DNA of 13,265 bases from contig JBJXGB010000264.1 of NCBI GenBank assembly GCA_046152935.1, positions 1-13,265 on the forward strand. Reading direction: 5' to 3'. Of this stretch, positions 1-6,434 are shown piece by piece. This DNA is from CAZMFZ01 sp046152935. GTDB taxonomy: Bacteria; Bacteroidota; Bacteroidia; Cytophagales; UBA9547. The position numbers and the translations under genes are program-made. The notes beneath the pieces were generated by a model. That model searched no databases and was not told the DNA's origin. It saw only the letters and a list, made by a program, of their open reading frames with translations. Position 1 is the stretch's first letter, and every line of letters starts with the position of its first letter.

Positions 1-378
1 TTGGTGGCTATCGAAAATAAAAACGAGTCGCAAGTGGCACAGATAATGAAAGAATCTACATTTTATTTGAGTTTTGGCTATCCAGAAGGGTTACCACTCC
101 CGCCAGCGGAAGCGATGGCATGTGGCTGTGTGGTAATTGGCTACAATGGCGGTGGGGGAGAAGAATATTTCGACCCAGCTTATTGCCTTCCTGTTCCTTT
201 TGGTAATATTATTGAGTTTGTAGAGAAAGTAGAAGAGGCTTGTCTTGATATTCAAAAAAATGAAGAAAAATATTTACAAATGTCGAAAAGAGCCTCCGAA
301 ACCATTCATTCTAGGTATTCAGCACAAAATGAAAAAGAAATATTATTAAATACTTGGAAAAAAATACTTAGTTCATGA
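1..378 (+). CDS. Glycosyltransferase family 4 (GT-B), C-terminal fragment
   Basis: This is the 3' end of a GT4/group 1 glycosyltransferase. The frame is open at the left edge, so the true start lies outside the window and the TTG at base 1 should not be taken as the start. The visible 125 residues hold the donor-site signature of the family: the PEGLPLPPAEAMACG stretch at about residues 28-42 contains the E-x7-E pair (E29, E37) that contacts the nucleotide-sugar. A glycine-rich loop (about 49-55) and a C-terminal helix region follow. The acceptor-binding N-terminal domain is missing, so the sugar and acceptor cannot be told; envelope or capsule polysaccharide synthesis is the usual role. The stop overlaps the stop of the convergent GT9 gene by 11 bases, leaving no room for a separate terminator. 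Confidence 0.85.
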   Translation: MVAIENKNESQVAQIMKESTFYLSFGYPEGLPLPPAEAMACGCVVIGYNGGGGEEYFDPAYCLPVPFGNIIEFVEKVEEACLDIQKNEEKYLQMSKRASETIHSRYSAQNEKEILLNTWKKILSS

Positions 379-1390
379 AACTGAGCCTTTCCATTACCAT
401 TTTTTCTGTTATATTTTCCATGCAGGCGTGATCACCTCTGTGGCATGGTTTGTTCCCGAATACCGAGCACGGACGACAATTTAATAGTCGATCTTGTATT
501 GTATTTTCCGCTTGTAGGTAAGGTGCAAAACCTAAAAATGGATGCGTTGGTCCAAAAATGGCCGCTACTTTAGTGCCAACGCCAGCTGCTAAATGCATAT
601 TTCCACTATCCATGCAAAGCATTATTTTCAAATGCTTCATTAAGGCCAATTCTGTCCACAAACCACCTTCAAGCCCAATTGCACTAACTATTTTACTACT
701 AGAAAGCAAATGTTCAATTTTTTTGACATCATTTTTTCCTCCAAAAAGTAATACAATATTGCCTTCTTGTTTTGTGATCTCATTTACTAGTTTTTCAACT
801 TTTTCAAAAGGCCATTCTTTCAACGGCAATGCAGCAAAAGGGGCAATACCTATCAAATTATTTCCTTTAAATGGAGCTACGAAAATTTCAGCAATGGCAT
901 CTGATTTGGGTTTGGTTTTGATAAAATAAGGCTTGGTGGTAGGCAATATTTGCAAGCCTGCTTTTTTAAAAACATCTAAATAACGTTGCAAATGGTGTTT
1001 GAGAGGGGTAGATGGTTGATGACCAATATTTATTATTTTCGATTTTTGAACTCTGCCCTTGTCAATTACATAAGTTGAAATACCTCTGAAAAACAATAAA
1101 TACCTAATAATTCTGGTTCTTAAACTATTATGTAAATCAATAAATAGTGAGAATCTATACTTACTGTACAGTTCGTTGCACAGTTGTATTAATCCCCAAA
1201 AACCTCTGTACTTATTGGTATCTACGGCATGAAAATGAAGTCGTTCGATTCCAAAAAACAATGGCTCAACAAAAGGACGGCTTACAAATATGATTTCGCA
1301 ATTGGGATTTTCGTGTAAAACTTGCCTTACTGCAGGTACTGTGAGAGCAATATCGCCCAAAGCAGAAAAGCGAATTACAAGTATTTTCAT
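368..1390 (-). CDS. Glycosyltransferase family 9 (ADP-heptose:LPS heptosyltransferase-like)
   Basis: This 340-residue GT9 protein has the normal full length for heptosyltransferases of the WaaC/WaaF/WaaQ type. These are cytoplasmic or membrane-associated GT-B enzymes that add a heptose or related sugar to the LPS core. The N terminus (MKILVIRFSALGDIALTVPA) carries the family start motif, with Asp13 where heptosyltransferase I has its catalytic Asp. The C-terminal domain carries the donor motif MDSGNMHLAAG...GTKVAAIFGPT (about 260-282). Near the end is a four-cysteine segment (C305, C308, C316, C323) of a kind also seen in other GT9 proteins. Its ATG overlaps the TGA of the DUF4254 gene (ATGA), so translational coupling is likely. 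It is the last gene of a minus-strand run. The class call is firm, but the acceptor and sugar are not; the true substrate need not be heptose. Confidence 0.9.
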   Translation of the reverse strand: MKILVIRFSALGDIALTVPAVRQVLHENPNCEIIFVSRPFVEPLFFGIERLHFHAVDTNKYRGFWGLIQLCNELYSKYRFSLFIDLHNSLRTRIIRYLLFFRGISTYVIDKGRVQKSKIINIGHQPSTPLKHHLQRYLDVFKKAGLQILPTTKPYFIKTKPKSDAIAEIFVAPFKGNNLIGIAPFAALPLKEWPFEKVEKLVNEITKQEGNIVLLFGGKNDVKKIEHLLSSSKIVSAIGLEGGLWTELALMKHLKIMLCMDSGNMHLAAGVGTKVAAIFGPTHPFLGFAPYLQAENTIQDRLLNCRPCSVFGNKPCHRGDHACMENITEKMVMERLSFMN

Positions 1391-1986
1391 TTTGATCTAT
1401 ACAAGGATGGATTCAGGCTTTTATCATTGTACATCTTCATTTGCCTATACACTTTAAAGTATCGCTCGCCTTTCGAAACTTCGTCAAGCAATTCATCGAG
1501 GCAACGAGCCATATCAGTTTCTTGCTCCAAAAGCACGCTAAGTTTTGTTTCGCATGCTTCAATATGTGCTTGATCTACATCTTTTCGCTCAGTTTGCTCC
1601 CTCATGTGGAAAATTTTCAACTCCAAAATGCTCATTCGATCAATAAGCCAAGCTGGAGTTTCGGAATTCATGCGCGCAGTTTGCTTCTTATTTATCGATT
1701 TGTAGAGGTCGTAAATGAAGTCATCTATTTTCTCCACAGTATCCGTACGAATTTGATTCAAGCGATCAATATTGCGTTTGTGAGCAATAAAAGTATCGGC
1801 AGCAATGTCTTTTCGCCTTATTTCATCTTCTTCATGCCACTGTATGGTGTCGATTTGGGCTTTATTCCACAGTAAAGACTCAATACTGTTTTCATGAAAC
1901 GCACCATCTACTTGTGCCAAATTTCTGTGCCAACCGGCAATTGATTGTTTGAAAATATCAATTACAAATGCTGAATTAAGTGACAT
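1387..1986 (-). CDS. DUF4254 family protein
   Basis: The product is 199 residues from the ATG at 1986. I recognise it as DUF4254, a family of unknown function mostly found in Bacteroidota and often beside glycosyltransferase genes. It has no signal peptide or membrane segment and looks mainly helical and highly charged, so it is probably cytoplasmic. The most family-like stretch is TPAWLIDRMSILELKIFHM at about residues 110-128, followed by a long helix rich in Glu and Lys. A TTG at 2028 in the same frame would add 14 residues and overlap glmS by 8 bases. I prefer the ATG because it gives a 34-base gap and a natural start (MSLNSAFVIDIF). The region before the ATG is an A-run with no Shine-Dalgarno, normal for this phylum. 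The stop overlaps the GT9 start as ATGA, which suggests the two proteins are made together; a partner role for the GT9 enzyme is inference. Confidence 0.85.
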   Translation of the reverse strand: MSLNSAFVIDIFKQSIAGWHRNLAQVDGAFHENSIESLLWNKAQIDTIQWHEEDEIRRKDIAADTFIAHKRNIDRLNQIRTDTVEKIDDFIYDLYKSINKKQTARMNSETPAWLIDRMSILELKIFHMREQTERKDVDQAHIEACETKLSVLLEQETDMARCLDELLDEVSKGERYFKVYRQMKMYNDKSLNPSLYRSK

Positions 1987-2020
1987 TATTTTTTTTAAAT
2001 ATAAATGAGAATCTACAATA

Positions 2021-3856
2021 CTACTCAACTGTTACCGATTTTGCCAAATTCCTTGGTTGATCTACATTGCAGCCTCTCATTACGGCAATATGGTATGCCA
2101 ATAATTGCATGGGAATTACAGATAGAAGCGGTATCAATAGTTCGTTTGTTTGGGGAATTGAAATAACATAATCGGCCATTTGAGGTATCAATTCATCTCC
2201 TTCAGTCACAATCGCTATCACCCTGCCTTTTCTTGCTTTCACTTCTTGAATGTTCGATACTATCTTTTCGTAAGAACTGTCTTTTGTGGCAATAATTACT
2301 ACTGGCATTTCTTGGTCGATCAAAGCGATGGGCCCGTGTTTCATTTCTGCGGCTGGATAACCTTCAGCATGGATGTACGAAATTTCCTTCAGTTTCAAAG
2401 CTCCTTCCAATGCTACTGGAAAGTTACAACCTCTACCCAAATAGAGTGCATTGCGGGCGTCTTTAAATTCTGCAGCTAGGTATTTTATTTTGTCGTTTTC
2501 ACCTAATATTTTAGCTACTTTCGATGGAATACTTTCTAATTCTACAAGCAGTTCATGGTATTTAGATTCTGTGATCGTTCCTTTTCGATAAGCAACAATA
2601 ATGGCCATCATTGCCAAAACGGTAACTTGCGATGTAAAGGCTTTGGTGCTGGCTACGCCAATTTCTGGGCCTGCGTGCAGATATGCTCCCGCATGGGTGA
2701 GACGTGGTATTGAAGAACCAACCACGTTGCAAACTCCAAAAATAGTGGCACCTTTCGATTTGGCCAGCTCAATGGCAGCTAAAGTATCGGCAGTTTCGCC
2801 AGATTGTGAAATGGCTATTACAATATCACCCTCTTTTATGATTGGATTGCGGTAGCGAAATTCCGAGGCGTATTCCACTTCTACATTTACCCTCGCCAAT
2901 TCTTCAAAGATATATTCTGCTACCAAACCTGCATGCCAAGATGTACCACAGGCCACGATCACAATACGGTTTGTAAACATCATTTTATTAAGATGCTCTC
3001 GCAAACCGCCCAAAACCAAATGGTCTTTCAGCGAATTTACCCTGCCACGCATGCTATCTGTAATCGATTTTGGCTGCTCAAATATTTCTTTGAGCATAAA
3101 ATGAGGAAAGCCACCTTTTTCGATACTTTCCAATTCCATGTCTAATTTTTGAATGTAAGGCGTGCTTTCTACATTCTCAATCGATTTTATCGTTAATTTT
3201 CCATTACGAATGATTGCAATTTGCTGATCTTCTAAATACACCACATCTTTGGTGTACTCGATAATGGGCGTGGCATCTGAAGCACAAAAAAATTCATTTT
3301 CGCCTATGCCTACCACCAACGGGCTGCCTTTTCTGGCAGCTATTAATTGGTTTGAATTGTCTCTCGAAATTATTACAATCGCATACGCCCCAATGACTTT
3401 GCTAAGTGCCAAACGGACAGCTTCTTCGATCGAGCATTTTTCGTGCTGTTGAATATCTTCAATAAAGTGAATAAACACTTCAGAATCTGTATCGCTGCTG
3501 AATTGATGGCCACGAGTCATCAAATCTTTTTTCAACGAAGCATAGTTTTCTATAATTCCGTTGTGAATAATGGCTAAATTTTTGTTTTCAGAGTAATGTG
3601 GATGTGCATTTACATCGTTTGGCTCGCCATGGGTGGCCCAGCGGGTGTGCCCAATGCCGATTGTCGAATTTAAGTTTTGGCCTTTTAGATAATCTTCAAG
3701 CTCAGAAACTTTCCCTTTTTTCTTGTAAACATTCAAATCGCCATTGATAAGTGCTATGCCTGCACTATCGTATCCGCGATATTCCAATCTTTTTAAACCT
3801 TTAATAATAATTGGATATGCCTCTCTATACCCTACATAAGCTACTATTCCACACAT
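2021..3856 (-). CDS. glmS: Glutamine--fructose-6-phosphate aminotransferase (isomerizing)
   Basis: GlmS makes glucosamine-6-phosphate from fructose-6-phosphate and glutamine, the first committed step to UDP-GlcNAc for peptidoglycan, LPS and glycans. The 611-residue length is standard. The N-terminal class II glutaminase domain (about 2-215) starts MCGIVAYVG with the nucleophile Cys2, and also has GHTRWATHG (69-77), the HNGIIENY segment (98-105) and D124. Two SIS isomerase domains follow (about 285-430 and 455-595), with ACGTSWHAG (302-310), SQSGETADT (350-358) and the HAEGYPAAEMKHGP region (496-509, His507). The C terminus NLAKSVTVE supplies the catalytic lysine K606. All key residues seen are intact. 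It sits 98 bases after the DUF4270 gene and 34 bases before the DUF4254 gene. No glmS ribozyme is evident upstream; a possible promoter of its own lies at 3886-3918. Confidence 0.98.
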   Translation of the reverse strand: MCGIVAYVGYREAYPIIIKGLKRLEYRGYDSAGIALINGDLNVYKKKGKVSELEDYLKGQNLNSTIGIGHTRWATHGEPNDVNAHPHYSENKNLAIIHNGIIENYASLKKDLMTRGHQFSSDTDSEVFIHFIEDIQQHEKCSIEEAVRLALSKVIGAYAIVIISRDNSNQLIAARKGSPLVVGIGENEFFCASDATPIIEYTKDVVYLEDQQIAIIRNGKLTIKSIENVESTPYIQKLDMELESIEKGGFPHFMLKEIFEQPKSITDSMRGRVNSLKDHLVLGGLREHLNKMMFTNRIVIVACGTSWHAGLVAEYIFEELARVNVEVEYASEFRYRNPIIKEGDIVIAISQSGETADTLAAIELAKSKGATIFGVCNVVGSSIPRLTHAGAYLHAGPEIGVASTKAFTSQVTVLAMMAIIVAYRKGTITESKYHELLVELESIPSKVAKILGENDKIKYLAAEFKDARNALYLGRGCNFPVALEGALKLKEISYIHAEGYPAAEMKHGPIALIDQEMPVVIIATKDSSYEKIVSNIQEVKARKGRVIAIVTEGDELIPQMADYVISIPQTNELLIPLLSVIPMQLLAYHIAVMRGCNVDQPRNLAKSVTVE

Positions 3857-3885
3857 ACTAAACTTTGATTTATAAACTAATATAG

Positions 3886-3918
3886 CAAATAAAATGCAAT
3901 TTTCTACACCCTCACAAA
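3886..3918 (-). promoter_or_regulatory. Possible Bacteroidota-type promoter for glmS
   Basis: On the minus strand TTTG (3918-3915) is followed after 21 bases by TTTATTTG (3893-3886). The second element matches TAnnTTTG at all but one fixed position. Transcription would begin some 20-25 bases before the glmS ATG. The gap between the DUF4270 and glmS genes (98 bases) is the longest inside the run, which fits an internal promoter. One mismatch and a spacing at the long end make this weak. Confidence 0.3.
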
Positions 3919-3954
3919 CAGATATTGATTGCTAGAAATTCAACAAAATGATAT

Positions 3955-5430
3955 TTAGTATGGGGTATAATAAATTTTCAATTGAATCTTAGACTTGCTA
4001 GCAGTGTTTGTAGCTCCATTTAAAAAGGTCAATCTGTTCAACGAGCCTAAAAATAAACCAGTTGTCAAAGTATTTGCACTGCCAATCAACAGGCCATTAT
4101 TTGCTTTTGTACCATCAAGGAGGGCTTGTACATAAGCCGTGATCGTGAACCGATATTGAAAATTGAACGAATCAAAATTAGAATACAACGGGCTTGCAGA
4201 ACCAAAAATGCCGTTTAGTTCACTCTGCAGATACTGAAAATTGCCATTGACATCTCTTTGCACTTTGCCACTTTGTGTCATTTCAAATGCATACAATTGG
4301 CTTGGTAAAAAATAAGTAGAGACATCACTTGTATCTGGCACGATCACCAGTTCTGCTCTGTTTACTAACACTTTTGTTTTTTTACTTGTATTTTTTACAC
4401 TGTCTTGAAATGCCGCTAAGTCGCCAAACACTACTTTCGTAAATATGCCAGTATTAGACTGCGTATAGCATCGATTTCCTAAGTCTGCTGTTGGTTTTGA
4501 ATCGTAGTCCGTTTGCCCAAGCGTTTGCAGATTGCCTGTCGATCTATCTACCGTAAACTGATTTTGTGCATTGCGCGCATCAAATTTAAAAGAAGCAAAC
4601 AGCAAGGCGGCACCTTCACTATACAGATTATTCAATCCAAAATAATTGTGGTATCTCAAAACAACTTGCACATCGTAAATGCCTATTATTGAGGCATTTG
4701 AAGGGTCGGAAATCAGCGCTAACCCCTTGAAATAGTCTTTAAACTCTGCCTCAGTGGCAAATTTAGATTGGTCTTTTACAAATTGTTCGGCCAAATATGT
4801 TGGTAAATATATCTTTACTGAGCGACTTATGGTATCGATCGCGTTTTTCTGTAGGTTGTATCTTATTTTGAGGGCATCTATCACATCCGTGATCGAATCA
4901 TTATTTAAACTTACTGTGCCTAATAGATTCGACAAATCATACCCAACGCTGTTATTTCGCGTGTAGTACGTAGTGTCTACATTTATAGAGCTAGTTAATT
5001 TATAAACTTTGAACGTAATTTTATTGCTCGGTGAGCCGTAAAAATAGGGACTTTGGATGATCCTCACACTGTTACTGACTGTAGATTCGCCAATCGTAAA
5101 TAACACATAAATGGAATCTGCGACCGCATTGGGGCCAAAATTTGTAGTATTTTGCGCATTTGTAAATTGTACAAAGGCGTTGGCAGCAACTGTACCAAAC
5201 ACCGGATCGGTATGCTTCCCTACCAAAAGTCGAAAAGAGGCATTGGTGCGGGCCGAATCGTACTGTACTACAGTTGTTTGAAGTTTGAAATTGTCTTGAA
5301 AAAAAGCCCCCAGCTTTTCACTGGGGTTTACTTCTCCACTTATTTCATTACCAGTTTTGCAGGCAACCATTGCCATTGCCAATATTCCAATGAGTACCCT
5401 TAAGAAGGTGCTATTCTGCCACCAATTCAT
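3955..5430 (-). CDS. DUF4270 family lipoprotein
   Basis: The 491-residue product begins with a lipoprotein signal: a hydrophobic stretch at about residues 9-22 and the lipobox MVAC with Cys24 as the lipidation site, so it should be anchored in the outer or inner membrane. The body is rich in Ser, Thr, Asn and aromatic residues, with alternating hydrophobic patterns that suggest beta structure. Its pattern (an early YDSARTNASFRLLVGKHTDP region at about 58-77 and a final KSKIQLKIYYTPY) is what I recognise as DUF4270, a family of unknown function in Bacteroidota. The start overlaps the end of the GT5-like gene by 20 bases, so translation of the two is probably coupled. In this phylum DUF4270 genes are often found between a short glycogen synthase homologue and glmS, as here. 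A role in envelope or surface glycan biology is inferred from that context only. Confidence 0.88.
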   Translation of the reverse strand: MNWWQNSTFLRVLIGILAMAMVACKTGNEISGEVNPSEKLGAFFQDNFKLQTTVVQYDSARTNASFRLLVGKHTDPVFGTVAANAFVQFTNAQNTTNFGPNAVADSIYVLFTIGESTVSNSVRIIQSPYFYGSPSNKITFKVYKLTSSINVDTTYYTRNNSVGYDLSNLLGTVSLNNDSITDVIDALKIRYNLQKNAIDTISRSVKIYLPTYLAEQFVKDQSKFATEAEFKDYFKGLALISDPSNASIIGIYDVQVVLRYHNYFGLNNLYSEGAALLFASFKFDARNAQNQFTVDRSTGNLQTLGQTDYDSKPTADLGNRCYTQSNTGIFTKVVFGDLAAFQDSVKNTSKKTKVLVNRAELVIVPDTSDVSTYFLPSQLYAFEMTQSGKVQRDVNGNFQYLQSELNGIFGSASPLYSNFDSFNFQYRFTITAYVQALLDGTKANNGLLIGSANTLTTGLFLGSLNRLTFLNGATNTASKSKIQLKIYYTPY

Positions 5431-6241
5431 TTACGCCCGCTAATTCGTTGTAAAAATTGTAATAAAACTCTAAATTATTTTCGGAAGGCATGTATTCTAA
5501 CGATTTGTTTGCCTCGTGGTTGGCAAAAATAGAATCATGTACTGCATGGTATTCTTCTTCGCCTTTGAATGTGGCATCTGCGTATTCCAGACCAATGTTT
5601 ATGAACCCAGCATAATCTGATGTTGAAAGATGAGCCATAGATTTGTCTTCAATTTCAGACATTCTTGCTTTTTGAATCGTATTTCCTTCAAACTTATGCT
5701 CAAATGGTGTATTGAAAACGGTAAATATCGACTTGGTATTGCGATAGATGGGCTCTTTTTTGTAATGTGTTTTCAAATACATTGGTATCAGGCTCGTCAT
5801 CCAATCGCTGCAATGAATAACATCTGGCGACCAGCCCAATTTTTTTACTGTTTCAAGCGCACCTTTGCAAAAAAAGATGGCTCTTTCTTCATTATCGTCA
5901 TAAAATTTATCGTGTCCGTCTAATAAATCGTGTTTACGATGGAAATAATCATCATTATCGATGAAATATACTTGCAAACGTGCCGTAGGAATAGAAGCTA
6001 CTTTGATGATGAGCGGTTTTTCTTCTTCGCCAACTGCAATGTTGATGCCCGAGAGCCTCACTACTTCATGCAATCGATTTTTGCGTTCGTTGATATTTCC
6101 AAATTTGGGAACCAATATTCTGATTTCCATCCCTCTTTCTTGCATTGCCTCCGGCAATTGTCTTACATATTCTGCTACTTTTCCTGTTTCTAAGAATGGA
6201 GATATTTCTTTCGCTACGTATAGGATTCTTAATTTCGACAT
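5411..6241 (-). CDS. Short glycogen/starch synthase homologue (GT5 N-terminal domain only)
   Basis: This 276-residue protein matches the N-terminal (GT5 catalytic-domain) half of bacterial glycogen synthase, which is normally about 470-490 residues. The start MSKLRILYVAKEISPF and the segment PDVIHCSDWMTSLIPMYLK (139-157) follow the family closely, and HKFEGN (182-187) lies in the usual later region. The C-terminal GT-B nucleotide-binding domain is absent. The KTGGLAD motif near residue 18, whose Lys binds ADP-glucose, reads ETGKVAE (18-24), so the key Lys is Glu. A working glycogen synthase is therefore unlikely; a sugar-binding, regulatory or scaffold role is possible. There is no sign of a recent frameshift: the frame runs cleanly into the DUF4270 gene with a 20-base overlap, and its own tail (264-276) looks like normal coding sequence. 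It is the first gene after the strong promoter at 6297-6327. Databases usually label such proteins glycogen/starch synthase. Confidence 0.88.
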   Translation of the reverse strand: MSKLRILYVAKEISPFLETGKVAEYVRQLPEAMQERGMEIRILVPKFGNINERKNRLHEVVRLSGINIAVGEEEKPLIIKVASIPTARLQVYFIDNDDYFHRKHDLLDGHDKFYDDNEERAIFFCKGALETVKKLGWSPDVIHCSDWMTSLIPMYLKTHYKKEPIYRNTKSIFTVFNTPFEHKFEGNTIQKARMSEIEDKSMAHLSTSDYAGFINIGLEYADATFKGEEEYHAVHDSIFANHEANKSLEYMPSENNLEFYYNFYNELAGVNELVAE

Positions 6242-6296
6242 AGATAAGTGCCCGTTGATTTAAAATTGAAATGAATTATGTCAAAAAATTAGTCTA

Positions 6297-6327
6297 CAAA
6301 ACTACGCAATAAATATTGCAATTCAAA
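6297..6327 (-). promoter_or_regulatory. Strong Bacteroidota-type promoter for the GT5-like/DUF4270/glmS run
   Basis: On the minus strand TTTG (6327-6324), exactly 19 bases, then TAGTTTTG (6304-6297) match the Bacteroidota primary sigma consensus TTTG-N19-TAnnTTTG at every fixed position. Transcription should start near 6290, giving a leader of about 50 bases before the ATG at 6241. The spacer contains the inverted repeat GCAATA-AA-TATTGC (6306-6319), which could be an operator. Confidence 0.7.
6306..6319. repeat. Inverted repeat inside promoter spacer (possible operator)
   Basis: The sequence GCAATA, two bases (AA), TATTGC forms a perfect 6-base inverted repeat placed wholly between the -33 and -7 elements of the promoter. 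A dimeric repressor bound here would block RNA polymerase. AT-rich DNA gives short palindromes by chance, so the regulatory reading is only suggestive. Confidence 0.35.
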
Positions 6328-6434
6328 GCAGGCTACGATTGTGGATATTTTTTGAGATGGTGAGCATAACTGCAACAAATTCCTAAATACTTAATTTTAG
6401 TTTTTAGCAGGTCTTAATTTTTACTATGTGTTTT

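Noticed and set aside
558..1875. Reading frames of 123 and 144 codons on the + strand opposite the GT9 and DUF4254 genes
   Set aside because: They lie antisense to well-recognised genes, match no family and have the composition of reverse-frame shadows.
1987..2028. In-frame TTG at 2028 as start of the DUF4254 gene, overlapping glmS by 8 bases
   Set aside because: The ATG at 1986 is a better codon, leaves a normal short gap, and the 14 extra residues are simply the reverse-frame reading of the glmS end and an A/T-rich leader.
3857..3954. Possible glmS ribozyme or riboswitch before glmS
   Set aside because: Only 98 bases, very AT-rich, with no conserved core or pairing that I can recognise; the known glmS ribozyme is mainly from Firmicutes.
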